From Paenibacillus tyrphae (GTDB lineage Bacteria; Bacillota; Bacilli; Paenibacillales; NBRC-103111), in the NCBI RefSeq assembly GCF_027925525.1, contig NZ_BSDJ01000005.1:1-64000 (forward strand): a DNA stretch of 64,000 nucleotides, given 5' to 3'. Each line of letters begins with the position of its first letter. The first letter of the stretch is position 1. A model generated the notes under the pieces. That model had not been told where the DNA came from and did no database searches. It was given only the letters and a program-made list of their open reading frames with translations. The position numbers were made by a program, and so were the translations under genes. Shown piece by piece: positions 30,738-39,785 of this stretch.

Positions 30738-31961
30738 ATGCAAGATCTGAAAAGGATGGTACATAAGCTCAACCAAGCGGTAGAGCAAAACAAACATATT
30801 ATAGGCGCAGCCGTTGGTTGCGGCCTTTTTGCCAAATATGCCGAAACGGGCGGCGCGGACCTTATCCTGGTCCTGAATGCGGGGCGGTTTCGCTTAATGG
30901 GGTATAGCTCGACGGCCAGCCTGCTTCCTTTCGGCAACAGTAACGAGATGGTCATGGAGACGGGCATCCAAGAGGTGCTTCGGAATGTAAGCTCCATTCC
31001 GTGTATTTTTGGCTTATGCGCCACTGATCCGGGGATTGTGCTGGACGATTATTTGGACGAGATTCGTGATGCAGGATTTTCAGGAATTACCAATTATCCG
31101 ACGGTCGGACTGATCGACGGGGCGTTTGGCGAAGCGCTTCAGGAAGCGGGGATATCCTTCGATAGGGAAGTCGCCGCGATACATAAAGCCAGCGAGAAGG
31201 GCCTGTTTACCATTGCGTTCGTTTTTAATGAAGAACAGGCTGCTCAGATGGCCGCTGCCGGGGCACATATCATTTGCGCACATCTTGGATTTACCAAAGG
31301 CGGAAGTTCGGGAGTCAAGCTCGCTATAAGCTTGGAAGAGAGCGTAGCTTTATCCGACAAAATCTTTAAAGCCGCGGAGACGTTCAATCCGGATATTTTC
31401 AAGCTGGTGTACGGCGGGCCTGTCAATTCCCCGGAAAATGCGGAGTACATCTACAACCATACGGAAGCGATGGGCTATATCGGCGGGTCCAGCTTCGAAA
31501 GAATTCCGACGGAAGCCAGCATCATCCGGGTGACGGAGCTGTTCAAGAAATACCAGGAGGTCAAGTCGGAAAACAAACAGCTCAGACAGCAGCTGGATCT
31601 GCACACGGCGATCAAGCAAGCCGACTATGTCCGATACATCACCTCGTATGTGACCATGCACCTGCATGAGCCGATCACGTTCGATCATTTGTCCAAAGAG
31701 CTTCATCTGAACCGCAACTATTTGAGCCAGCTCTTCAGAAAGAAAATGGGGGTCAGCTTCTCCGAATGGCTGATTCAGACGCGAGTCAGCACTGCCAAAG
31801 ATTTGTTGAAAAAAGAACACAGCAGCATTCAAGACATTGCCCGGCAGGTCGGCTATGAGGATGCGTCTTATTTTAGCAGGCTGTTCAAAAAGGAAACCGG
31901 CATGACGCCAAGCGAGTGGAAAGAAATCTCCCATAAAAATAACAATACCCCGAGGAATTGA
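30738..31961 (+). CDS. TIM-barrel (PEP-hydrolase-like) sensor fused to AraC regulator
   Basis: A 407-residue fusion. Residues about 1-270 are a TIM barrel of the phosphoenolpyruvate-hydrolase-like family: [62 protein letters not shown] and GYIGGSSFERIPTE. After a coiled segment (FKKYQEVKSENKQLRQQL) residues about 295-400 are an AraC DNA-binding domain with two helix-turn-helix motifs (FDHLSKELHLNRNYLSQLFR and QDIARQVGYEDASYFSRLF). The barrel is paralogous to the enzyme-like protein at 31983. This suggests a regulator that senses the same ligand its neighbour handles. AraC proteins usually have cupin sensors; this architecture is unusual. Confidence 0.85.
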   Translation: MQDLKRMVHKLNQAVEQNKHIIGAAVGCGLFAKYAETGGADLILVLNAGRFRLMGYSSTASLLPFGNSNEMVMETGIQEVLRNVSSIPCIFGLCATDPGIVLDDYLDEIRDAGFSGITNYPTVGLIDGAFGEALQEAGISFDREVAAIHKASEKGLFTIAFVFNEEQAAQMAAAGAHIICAHLGFTKGGSSGVKLAISLEESVALSDKIFKAAETFNPDIFKLVYGGPVNSPENAEYIYNHTEAMGYIGGSSFERIPTEASIIRVTELFKKYQEVKSENKQLRQQLDLHTAIKQADYVRYITSYVTMHLHEPITFDHLSKELHLNRNYLSQLFRKKMGVSFSEWLIQTRVSTAKDLLKKEHSSIQDIARQVGYEDASYFSRLFKKETGMTPSEWKEISHKNNNTPRN

Positions 31962-31982
31962 TCCTTGGGGTATGGCCGTTTC

Positions 31983-32813
31983 TTAATTTCTGCGCAAGCT
32001 GACAAAACGCTGCGTTTGCTCGCGAATCGCACGTTCGGTAGGCAAACGTTCCATGGAGCTTGCCCCGTAAAATCCGTGAATTTCCGGACATTTTTCCAAT
32101 ACGTAGGCGGCATCCTCCGGCTCGGCAATCGGACCGCCATGACACAGGATGAGAATGTCCGGTCTTACTTGGATAGCCGCAGCCGCAATGGAGCGAATCT
32201 CTTCGACACATTGGTCCAATGTCTTCGCAGTTTGAGCCCCGATCGTTCCCGAGGTCGTCAAGCCCAAATGAATGACAAGAATGTCCGCGCCGGCATTCGT
32301 CATTTTGACCGCATCCTGCTCGGAAAACACATAAGGCGTCGTCAGCAAATTCTCTTCATGCGCAAGACGAATCATCTCGACTTCTTTATCGTAGCCCATA
32401 TTCGTTTCTTCCAGATTCATGCGGAAGTTCCCGTCGATCAGCCCGACCGTAGGGAAGTTTTGGACGCCCACGAAGCCTTCGTCTTTGATCTGTTTCAAGA
32501 ACCGGCTCATGAGCCGCATCGGGTCTGTACCACATACCCCCGCAATAACAGGTTTTTTCTTCACAACCGGCAGCACTTCGCTTGCCATTTCCATTACGAT
32601 CGAGTTGGCGTCCCCATACGGCATAAGTCCGGCTAAAGAACCGTGTCCGGCCATCCGGAACCTTCCCGAGTTATAAATGACGATCAGATCGATACCGCCG
32701 TCTTCTTCGAACTTGGCGCTAATTCCGGTACCTGCGCCGCCGCCGATAATGTAGCCGCCTTGCTTGACCTTTTCCTGCAAAGCTGCCAGTATACGTTGTC
32801 TTGTCGAAAGCAT
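31983..32813 (-). CDS. PEP-hydrolase-like TIM-barrel protein
   Basis: A 276-residue TIM barrel, with [72 protein letters not shown] and [14 protein letters not shown]. The same motifs occur in the sensor half of the AraC fusion. The family is the C-terminal domain of the plant Tm-1 protein and is annotated as phosphoenolpyruvate hydrolase-like; the reaction is unproven in most bacteria. GGAG eight bases before the inner ATG fixes the start. It ends 22 bases from the convergent AraC-fusion gene and is divergent from the UPF0261 gene, whose product is its usual partner. Confidence 0.85.
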   Translation of the reverse strand: MLSTRQRILAALQEKVKQGGYIIGGGAGTGISAKFEEDGGIDLIVIYNSGRFRMAGHGSLAGLMPYGDANSIVMEMASEVLPVVKKKPVIAGVCGTDPMRLMSRFLKQIKDEGFVGVQNFPTVGLIDGNFRMNLEETNMGYDKEVEMIRLAHEENLLTTPYVFSEQDAVKMTNAGADILVIHLGLTTSGTIGAQTAKTLDQCVEEIRSIAAAAIQVRPDILILCHGGPIAEPEDAAYVLEKCPEIHGFYGASSMERLPTERAIREQTQRFVSLRRN

Positions 32814-33059
32814 AATATCGTCTCCATTTCTCAAGATAAGTATGAGTCCGTACTGACAGTATGGCCGAAAGCACAGCGCGAAACCATAGATTATTGTAAT
32901 TTCAATTAGTATTATGGTAGGGTCTAACCGAAAAGCTTATCATAATCCTACTTGATGTTACCTAAATCTATTCTTTTGTCCATCCGATTCTGCGATAGTA
33001 GAGTAGAGATATGTAAGCGCCGCCAATCACACAAATAATATGATAGAGGAGGCACATCG

Positions 33060-34271
33060 ATGAAGGGGAAAATTGTCATTATCGGTACCCTTGATACGAA
33101 GGGAAAAGAAATTATATTTATTAAAAATATCATCGAAGGCACAGGTGTATCCACGATTGTCATGAACACGGGAGTCATCGGCAGCACAAGCTGGGACGCC
33201 GACATTTCGAACGAGACGGTCGCTCGTGCAGGAGGGGCGTCGCTTCAGGAGCTGGTTGCGAAGGATGACCGGGGCTATGCGATGGATGTGATGATGAAAG
33301 GCGCCGCGGCTCTTGTGGCAGAGCTGTACCGGAACAAGGAAGTTGCCGGTGTGATCAGTTTGGGAGGATCGGCGGGCACGACGATCGGCACATATGCGAT
33401 GCAAGCGCTCCCGGTTGGCGTACCGAAGCTCATGGTATCCACCGTTGCGTCCGGTAATACGAGACCCTATGTTGGGGAAAAAGATATTACGATGATGTAT
33501 TCGGTCGTCGATATTTCGGGCATTAACCGGTTGTCCGCCAACATTCTTGCCAACGCCGCTTATGCCATTGCCGGAATGGCGAAGGGTGTTCCGCCGCAAT
33601 TGGAAAATAAACCATTGATCGCGGCGACCATGTTCGGGGTGACCACGCCTTGCGTAAATAAAGCAAGAGAATACCTGGAGCAGCAAGGGTATGAAGTGCT
33701 GGTTTTCCATGCAACGGGCAGCGGCGGCATGGCGATGGAGGCGTTGATTGAAAGCGGCTTTATCGAAGGGGTGCTGGATGTCACCACAACGGAATGGTGC
33801 GACGAGCTGGCGGGAGGCGTGCTTTCGGCGGGACCGAGTCGTTTGGAGGCGGCGGCGAAGGCAGGCATTCCGCAGGTCGTATCGACCGGCGCCTTGGATA
33901 TGGTGAATTTCGGAGCGATGGATACGGTTCCGGAGAAGTATGCAGGCCGAAATCTATACAAGCATAATGCGACCATTACGTTAATGAGAACAAATGTGGA
34001 AGAAAACCGGCAATTGGGCCAAATCATCGCCTCCAAGCTGAACCGCTCGACCGGCCCTTGCTCGTTATTCCTGCCTCTAAAAGGAGTTTCACTGATCGAT
34101 AACGAGGGTCAGCCCTTTTATGGACCGGAAGAGGACGCAGCGTTGTTTGACGCCCTCAGAACGAATCTTGACCAAGAACGTGTCGAATTGGTTGAGCTGG
34201 AGCATAACGTCAATGACGAAGCCTTTGCTCTGGCCATGGCGAAGAAACTAATCGAATTGATGAAAAAATAA
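33060..34271 (+). CDS. UPF0261 / Tm-1 N-domain-like ATP-binding protein
   Basis: A 403-residue protein of the UPF0261 family: KIVIIGTLDTKGKEIIFIKN at the start, a GVISLGGSAGTTIGTYAMQ nucleotide-binding-type loop near 105-125, VSTVASGNTRPYVGEKDI and PLKGVSLIDNEGQPFY near the end. It corresponds to the N-terminal domain of the tomato resistance protein Tm-1, where it is fused to the TIM barrel encoded here by the divergent gene. The bacterial function is unknown; ATP binding is reported for the plant domain. GAGGAGG precedes the ATG. A shared promoter region of about 245 bases separates it from the barrel gene and is the probable site of AraC control. Confidence 0.85.
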   Translation: MKGKIVIIGTLDTKGKEIIFIKNIIEGTGVSTIVMNTGVIGSTSWDADISNETVARAGGASLQELVAKDDRGYAMDVMMKGAAALVAELYRNKEVAGVISLGGSAGTTIGTYAMQALPVGVPKLMVSTVASGNTRPYVGEKDITMMYSVVDISGINRLSANILANAAYAIAGMAKGVPPQLENKPLIAATMFGVTTPCVNKAREYLEQQGYEVLVFHATGSGGMAMEALIESGFIEGVLDVTTTEWCDELAGGVLSAGPSRLEAAAKAGIPQVVSTGALDMVNFGAMDTVPEKYAGRNLYKHNATITLMRTNVEENRQLGQIIASKLNRSTGPCSLFLPLKGVSLIDNEGQPFYGPEEDAALFDALRTNLDQERVELVELEHNVNDEAFALAMAKKLIELMKK

Positions 34272-34294
34272 ATCGGATAAGCGAAAATGATCAG

Positions 34295-34340
34295 AAGCGG
34301 CGTTTTCCAGAGGCTCTCGGCCCGGGAAAGGCCGCTTTTT
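34295..34340 (+). terminator. terminator of UPF0261 gene
   Basis: AAGCGGC and GCCGCTT form the outer stem with GC-rich interior, followed by TTTTTAT. Confidence 0.7.
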
Positions 34341-34463
34341 ATATTGCGGTCGACCCTAGACTTACGTTCGGGTTGCAAGACATAGTTTCTTAGGACATGG
34401 CGCATGGGCATGGTATGAATTCTTACTTCGCTGGCATCGTTATCCAAAAATTCCTTGAAAGTA

Positions 34464-34517
34464 TGGACGGAAATGGATATTGCATGTATAATCATTTACT
34501 GATAATGATTATCAGTA
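34464..34517 (+). promoter_or_regulatory. Fur-regulated promoter of siderophore operon
   Basis: TGGACG (34464-34469) and TATAAT (34487-34492) are 17 bases apart. A perfect palindrome except for its centre base, arms TACTGATAAT and ATTATCAGTA (34497-34517), covers the start point. It contains the classical GATAATGATTATC core, so iron repression by Fur is expected. Confidence 0.9.
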
Positions 34518-34572
34518 TCATGGTGCACGAGGCAAAAACCTCTTCATTCCAGCAAAGATAAGGATGGTTCTC

Positions 34573-35616
34573 ATGAGCGTACATACGGAGGCTGCGCCCC
34601 AATCCACGCCGAAGCTGCGGTCCCGGCCGGTAACGGCAACGATTGTTTTGTTTGCGGGACTTGCTGTTTTGTTAGTGGGGCTGGCCTTGTCGGTTTCCGT
34701 CGGTGCGGCGGATATTCAGCTTTCCACCGTATGGGAAGCCGTGTTTCGGTTTAATCCCGACATTACCCAGCATCAGATCATTCAGGAGCTGCGCCTTCCG
34801 CGGGCGCTTGCCGGGGCGCTGGTCGGCGCCTGCTTCGCCGTGGCTGGAGCGATTATGCAGGGGATGACCCGCAATCCGCTTGCCGACTCGGGGCTGCTCG
34901 GCCTGAATGCGGGGGCAGGGTTCGTGCTTGCTCTCTGCTTCGCCTTTTTGCCGGGGCTGCCGTTCATGAAGTTGATTCTGTACTCGTTCCTCGGCGCTGC
35001 GGTCGGGGCGTTTATGGTGTACGGGGTCGGCTCCATGTCCAAAAACGGTCTGACGCCGGTCCGGCTTGCTCTGGCTGGCGCTGCCGTCAACGCCCTTCTT
35101 GTTGCGGTCAGCGAGGGCGTGGCGATTTATTTCAACATCGGACAAGATCTCGCTTTCTGGTATGCGGGCGGGGTAGCCGGGACGAAGTGGGTCCAGCTCA
35201 AAATCATGACTCCATGGGTCATTGCCGCCTTGATCGCCGCGTTGTTACTTTCCCGGTCCATAACGCTGCTGAGTCTTGGCGACGAAGTGGCGACGGGGTT
35301 GGGCCAGCGTACGGGCTGGGTGAAGCTCGCTTGCGCTATTGTCGTGCTGGTGCTTGCAGGCACGGCCGTTTCTGCGGTCGGCGCGGTCGGCTTCGTCGGG
35401 CTCGTCATTCCGCATATTGCCCGGTCGCTGGTCGGCGTCGATTACCGCTGGATTATTCCATGCTCGGCGGTGCTCGGCAGCTTGCTTATGGTCATTGCCG
35501 ACATCGGGGCGAGAATGATCAATCCGCCGTATGAGACGCCGATCGGCACATTGATCGCCTTGATCGGGGTTCCGTTCTTCCTTTACTTGGCACGCAAGCA
35601 GAGGAGGGAGCTGTAG
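34573..35616 (+). CDS. iron-siderophore ABC transporter permease (FecCD family)
   Basis: About 347 residues with ten expected membrane helices. FecCD landmarks are LRLPRALAGALVGACFAVAG, GMTRNPLADSGLLGLNAGAG (the ATPase-coupling region), LALAGAAVNALL and the C-terminal VPFFLYLARKQRR. The ATG nine bases downstream of the first possible start is preferred because AAGGA overlaps the earlier one. It is first in an iron-regulated operon, behind a Fur box, and its stop codon directly adjoins the second permease. The two permeases form a heterodimer for ferric-siderophore import. Confidence 0.88.
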   Translation: MSVHTEAAPQSTPKLRSRPVTATIVLFAGLAVLLVGLALSVSVGAADIQLSTVWEAVFRFNPDITQHQIIQELRLPRALAGALVGACFAVAGAIMQGMTRNPLADSGLLGLNAGAGFVLALCFAFLPGLPFMKLILYSFLGAAVGAFMVYGVGSMSKNGLTPVRLALAGAAVNALLVAVSEGVAIYFNIGQDLAFWYAGGVAGTKWVQLKIMTPWVIAALIAALLLSRSITLLSLGDEVATGLGQRTGWVKLACAIVVLVLAGTAVSAVGAVGFVGLVIPHIARSLVGVDYRWIIPCSAVLGSLLMVIADIGARMINPPYETPIGTLIALIGVPFFLYLARKQRREL

Positions 35617-36648
35617 ATGGAAGCAGTGAAGATGGGAGCGACGGAACGCCGCAAGAAAATTCAGGCCGTCACGGTTTTATCCATTTTGGGCGTGTTGATT
35701 GTGCTTGCTTTTCTCGTCAGCATGAACACCGGATACACCCGACTGTCACCGCTCGATGTTATCCGAACGCTGTTCGGTGGGGGTACGGCGAAGCAGGAGC
35801 TCATTTTGTTCGATTTCCGGCTGCCCCGCATCGTTATCTCGGTGCTGATCGGTGCGGGCCTGGCCGTATCGGGGTGCATTTTGCAGGGGCTTTCCCGCAA
35901 TGCGCTGGCCGATCCGGGCATTCTGGGGATCAATGCCGGCGCAGGCTTGATGGTCGTGCTCTTTATCTCGTTTTTCCCGTCGAAGACGGCGGCGCCGGTT
36001 TTATTACTGCCGATTCTCGCTTTCGTCGGGGCGGGGGTCACAGCGGCCATCATCTACGGGCTGGCTTACAAGAAGCACGAAGGCTTGTCGCCAACTAGTA
36101 TGGTTCTTACCGGGATTGCCGTCGCAGCTGGTATTAGTGCCTTAATGGTGGTGTTGACGCTGCGGTTGAACCCGCAAAATTACCAGTTCGTCGCCGTCTG
36201 GCTAGCGGGAAGCATCTGGGGTTCGAACTGGAAGTTTGTCGTCTCTCTGCTGCCGTGGCTGATCGTGCTGCTGCCTTATGTGTTTTACAAAGCCAGAGTG
36301 CTGAATGTAATCAATCTCGGGGAACAGATGGCGACCGGCTTGGGCGCGCCCGTTGAGAAGGAACGGCTCGGTCTGCTTGCCGCTTCCGTCGGGATTGCCG
36401 GCGCTTGTGTCGCGGTAGGGGGAGGCATCGGCTTTGTAGGTTTGATCGGTCCGCATCTGGCCCGGCGTCTGATCGGTCCGAAGCACGAAATGCTGCTCCC
36501 GGCCTCGGCCTTGGTCGGCGGCCTGCTGATGATCGTCGCCGATACGATTGCACGAGTCGTTATCCAGCCTGCGGAAATTCCTACCGGAATTGTTGTTGCG
36601 ATCATCGGCGCGCCGTATTTTCTTTATTTGCTTGCAAGAGCGAGATAA
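35617..36648 (+). CDS. iron-siderophore ABC transporter permease (FecCD family)
   Basis: A 343-residue FecCD permease homologous to its neighbour: LFDFRLPRIVISVLIGAGLA, LQGLSRNALADPGILGINAG, LTGIAVAAGISALM, GGIGFVGLIGPHLARRL and a GAPYFLYLLARAR end. GAGGGAG lies in the end of the upstream gene. With the preceding permease it forms the channel of a siderophore importer. No ATPase of the FhuC/YusV type is encoded in this operon, so a shared ATPase from elsewhere must energise it. Confidence 0.88.
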   Translation: MEAVKMGATERRKKIQAVTVLSILGVLIVLAFLVSMNTGYTRLSPLDVIRTLFGGGTAKQELILFDFRLPRIVISVLIGAGLAVSGCILQGLSRNALADPGILGINAGAGLMVVLFISFFPSKTAAPVLLLPILAFVGAGVTAAIIYGLAYKKHEGLSPTSMVLTGIAVAAGISALMVVLTLRLNPQNYQFVAVWLAGSIWGSNWKFVVSLLPWLIVLLPYVFYKARVLNVINLGEQMATGLGAPVEKERLGLLAASVGIAGACVAVGGGIGFVGLIGPHLARRLIGPKHEMLLPASALVGGLLMIVADTIARVVIQPAEIPTGIVVAIIGAPYFLYLLARAR

Positions 36649-36690
36649 ATCAAGAGTACTCGATTAGTGGTTCGGAGGGGAGTTTTTAAA

Positions 36691-37650
36691 GTGAGAAAAT
36701 CAAAGTTTGCCTTCATTTCCGTATTTTTACTGATCCTGGTAATCGCAGGCTGCGGGGCCAATTCAACCGATTCCAAGCAGGGCGCTTCTGCCGACAGCTC
36801 CGGCACGAAGACGGCGTCAGAGCGCGTCTACAAGCACGCGATGGGCGAGGCGAAAATCCCTGCTAAGCCGGAAAAGGTCGTCACGCTCCAATATGTCAGC
36901 CAGCTTCTGTCCATTGGCGTCAAGCCTCTCGGAGGCCCGTCTAATCTTCTTAAGGATCTCGGAGAGAAATCGGGAGGGATTGAAAATATCGGCGAAGCCG
37001 GGAGATACAATTACGAAAAAATATTGGAGCTCCAGCCGGAGCTGATCATCGCCGGGGATGTCGACCAAGAGACATATGATAAATTGTCCAAAATTGCTCC
37101 GACGGTCGTCGTTCCTTGGGACAAATATGACGTGTTCGGTCATGTCAAAGTCATGGGCGACATCATGAACCGCCAGAGCGAAGCCGAAGCTTGGAGCACG
37201 GCGTTTCGGGCCAAATTCCAAGCGGTGCGGGAGCAGATTCAGAGCGTCATCGAACCGGGAAAAACGGCGGCCATCTATAACATTCGCCCGAAAGAAATCT
37301 ATGTGTACGGCGTACGGAATTTCGGCTTTACCATCTACAAAGCACTGGAGCTGACGCCTCCGCCACTGGTGAAGAAGGAAATCGAGAAGGACCCGAATTT
37401 CTGGGCGGTTCCGGTGTCTCTGGAGCTGCTGCCGGAGTACGCCTCCGATTATTTGTTCGTGTCGGTATTCGGCGATGACGATTCCAAGAAGCGGCTGGAT
37501 GAAATTTCGAAAACCGCGCTATGGGCGAACCTGCCTGCCGTCAAAAACAATCGGGTATACATGCTGAATCTCGATACATGGTTCGGCTACACACCGCATG
37601 ATATCGAGAAGCAGCTGCAGGAGATTGTGACGATGCTCAAAAAGTCTTAA
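36691..37650 (+). CDS. ferric-siderophore binding lipoprotein (FeuA/YfiY type)
   Basis: About 319 residues. A lipoprotein signal ends in the lipobox VIAG-Cys (near 20-21 of the mature start chosen). A Ser-rich tether follows, then a class III binding protein: EKVVTLQYVSQLLSIGVKPL, LELQPELIIAGDVDQETYDK, AIYNIRPKEIYVYGVRNFG and a C-terminal YTPHDIEKQLQEIVTML. The GTG with GGAGGGGAG upstream is preferred over an in-frame GTG eight codons earlier. It captures a ferric siderophore outside the membrane and delivers it to the two permeases encoded upstream. Order permease-permease-binder is less common than binder first. Confidence 0.85.
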   Translation: MRKSKFAFISVFLLILVIAGCGANSTDSKQGASADSSGTKTASERVYKHAMGEAKIPAKPEKVVTLQYVSQLLSIGVKPLGGPSNLLKDLGEKSGGIENIGEAGRYNYEKILELQPELIIAGDVDQETYDKLSKIAPTVVVPWDKYDVFGHVKVMGDIMNRQSEAEAWSTAFRAKFQAVREQIQSVIEPGKTAAIYNIRPKEIYVYGVRNFGFTIYKALELTPPPLVKKEIEKDPNFWAVPVSLELLPEYASDYLFVSVFGDDDSKKRLDEISKTALWANLPAVKNNRVYMLNLDTWFGYTPHDIEKQLQEIVTMLKKS

Positions 37651-37666
37651 GTCTTACTATCATAGG

Positions 37667-37698
37667 AAAGACCGCCGAACGAGCCCGGCGGTCTTTTT
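37667..37698. terminator. terminator between siderophore operon and GH18 gene
   Basis: AAAGACCGCCG and CGGCGGTCTTT, 11-bp perfect stem, followed by TTTTT on the plus strand. It can also serve the convergent gene, although the A-run on the other side is short. Confidence 0.85.
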
Positions 37699-37703
37699 CG
37701 TAT

Positions 37704-39638
37704 TTATTTCTGCTGGATCATTGTATTCCATAATTCCTTCGTATCGTAGCCGAGGCGCCAAGCGGCCACACCTGCCAATTCGTACTTTTTGGCGATATCA
37801 ATCCGCGCTTTGACGGTTTCTTCGTTTTCCAGCCAGAAGACGTTCTTGAAGCCGTCCTGCTCGTACTCGACCTTGTACTGATTGAAGCGGCTGTCCCAGC
37901 TGAGATTCGCTTGCTTGGAGGAGATGAGGCCGGTCAGGTCCTTCATCAGCAGCGCGCGGTTGCTGTCCAGCTTGCCGGATTTGTCGACCTTCCACTCCCG
38001 CACATAGAACGGAATTCCCATGATCAGCTTGTCGCGCGGAATACCGTAGGACAGAAATTCCTGCACGCCTTGTTCAACCCAAGGCAGACCGGCTACGGAA
38101 CCCGGTTCGGTGCTGCCTTTCCAATATTGGTCGTAAGTCATCGTGATAACGTAGTCGACGATCTGCCCGAGCTTCTCGTGCTCGAACGCGGTTTTGGCAT
38201 TCCATGCGGCGCTGCCTCTAGGCAGGTCGACCGAGATGACAAGTCCTTTTTGATGAGCCGCATCCGTAATTTCCTTCATGAACGTCGTGAAGGCGGAACG
38301 ATCCGTGCCTGCGACGCTCTCGAAGTCGATGTTCAGCCCGTCCGCCCCGATGGCGACGGCTTTATCGACCAGCGCGGAAATGAACTTGCTGCGGGCCTGC
38401 GCCGAAGCCAGAAATTGTGTCGTCATCGCCGTGTCGAACTGGTTGTTGACAAGCGGATGGACGGAGTACCCCTGCTTTTTCAGCCAAGCGACGGTTTCTT
38501 TGTTCGAGCTGTCGGTCACATTGCCTGAGCTATCGGCGAGCTGAAAGTAGGTGGGGGAGACGACATCCAGCCCCGAGGTGTTGCTCACCTGACTGCGGAT
38601 CGTGTTGTCGCTGGAGCTTCCGTTCCAGCCCCAGAACTGAAGACCACGAAGGTTGTTCCAGATGCTGGACCCGTCATCGTACAGCCGAATGGAGGTGTTG
38701 GAATAGCCCATGGCATACGATAAGGCGCCGCCAATCGTAGAGAAGTCCGCAATCCATTTGTCTTTTTGAAACACTTGATAATAAGGATAATTATTCCATA
38801 TAACGCGCGCGGTACCGTCAAGTCCCGCCGCTTCGTCATCGGTGACCCGGGTATGATCGAACTGCTTGGCGTACGCTATCGCTTCGTCAATACTAAGGAA
38901 CGAATTCAGCAGTGTTTCGAACTGGTACACTTTATACGGTTTGACATTGGAGTATACGACCTTACCCGTTTCGGTGTTCACAATCTTCGTATTGCTCCAA
39001 TTGAGCGATTCGTTTACGGCATCCTCTAAGTATGCAAACTTCCAATTCTCAGCGGAGTATGTACCTTGATAGATTTGATAAATTTTGCTGCCGCTGCGCA
39101 GCTCCGTCTTGCGGTTGGCCGGAATGTTGTCCCACACCCAGCGGTGCGTGCTGAGCTCGACGATATGGGCGTTGCCCCATTTTTTCGCCTCGGCGATCGC
39201 TTGGTTCAACGTTTCGAAGTTCCAGGAATCCATCGTAATATCGTCGCCTTGGTAGACGCGGTACTTCGGGTAATTGCTCCATACCCAGCCGCCTGATTGC
39301 AGGTCGCGTACGCTGGCATGTCCCCAATTGGACGCTTCGCGTATCGCTTGATCCAAGCTGGCATATTCCCATTTAGACGAGCTGTAGCCGTTCTGGTATA
39401 CCTTGTAGCGGGGGTAGTTATGCCATACCCATTTACGGGTGCCGATCTCTTCGACGTGGCTGTCCGCGAACTGTCTGGCATAATTTTCGGCGGACTTGTA
39501 ATCGGACGTCTCCAGCAGCATGGTGGTATCCTGATAGACGCGGTACTTGGATGTCTTGTCGGCTGCCATAACGGAGCCCGCGGAGGAGAGGAAGAGCGTC
39601 ATTACGGACAACGTCAGCAGGGTGTTGCGCTTCAACAT
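37704..39638 (-). CDS. secreted GH18-family hydrolase with N-terminal repeats
   Basis: A 644-residue protein with a signal peptide (MLKRNTLLTLSVMTLFLSSA, cleavage after VMA near 25). Residues about 30-330 hold five or six repeats of about 50 residues built around a KYRVYQ strand, an AI.EAS.WG helix and WVW.NYP. Residues about 335-640 form a GH18 barrel: LDVVSPTYFQLAD, DGLNIDFES (catalytic Glu), ITMTYDQYW and GIPFYVREW. The catalytic part is closest to the spore germination YaaH/SleL type of cortex or peptidoglycan glucosaminidases. The repeats could bind cell wall. Gene is monocistronic on the minus strand. Confidence 0.85.
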   Translation of the reverse strand: MLKRNTLLTLSVMTLFLSSAGSVMAADKTSKYRVYQDTTMLLETSDYKSAENYARQFADSHVEEIGTRKWVWHNYPRYKVYQNGYSSSKWEYASLDQAIREASNWGHASVRDLQSGGWVWSNYPKYRVYQGDDITMDSWNFETLNQAIAEAKKWGNAHIVELSTHRWVWDNIPANRKTELRSGSKIYQIYQGTYSAENWKFAYLEDAVNESLNWSNTKIVNTETGKVVYSNVKPYKVYQFETLLNSFLSIDEAIAYAKQFDHTRVTDDEAAGLDGTARVIWNNYPYYQVFQKDKWIADFSTIGGALSYAMGYSNTSIRLYDDGSSIWNNLRGLQFWGWNGSSSDNTIRSQVSNTSGLDVVSPTYFQLADSSGNVTDSSNKETVAWLKKQGYSVHPLVNNQFDTAMTTQFLASAQARSKFISALVDKAVAIGADGLNIDFESVAGTDRSAFTTFMKEITDAAHQKGLVISVDLPRGSAAWNAKTAFEHEKLGQIVDYVITMTYDQYWKGSTEPGSVAGLPWVEQGVQEFLSYGIPRDKLIMGIPFYVREWKVDKSGKLDSNRALLMKDLTGLISSKQANLSWDSRFNQYKVEYEQDGFKNVFWLENEETVKARIDIAKKYELAGVAAWRLGYDTKELWNTMIQQK

Positions 39639-39740
39639 GCATCAGCCTCTTTCTGGTCAGTCTACTCTATTAAACGTTAGAAGAGGCCTCGAAGTTGCGA
39701 GGAAAATAATAGGATCCTGAATGGGGCGGCCATTGGAGAC

Positions 39741-39774
39741 AAAAAATAACCCTCCAAGCCATCGCTTGAAGGGT
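39741..39774 (-). terminator. terminator of the DUF2653 operon
   Basis: ACCCTCCAAGC and GCTTGAAGGGT form an 11-bp stem (one mismatch) with a CATC loop. The AAAAAA on its left reads as a T-run on the minus strand. Confidence 0.8.
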
Positions 39775-39785
39775 CGTTCGGTAGG

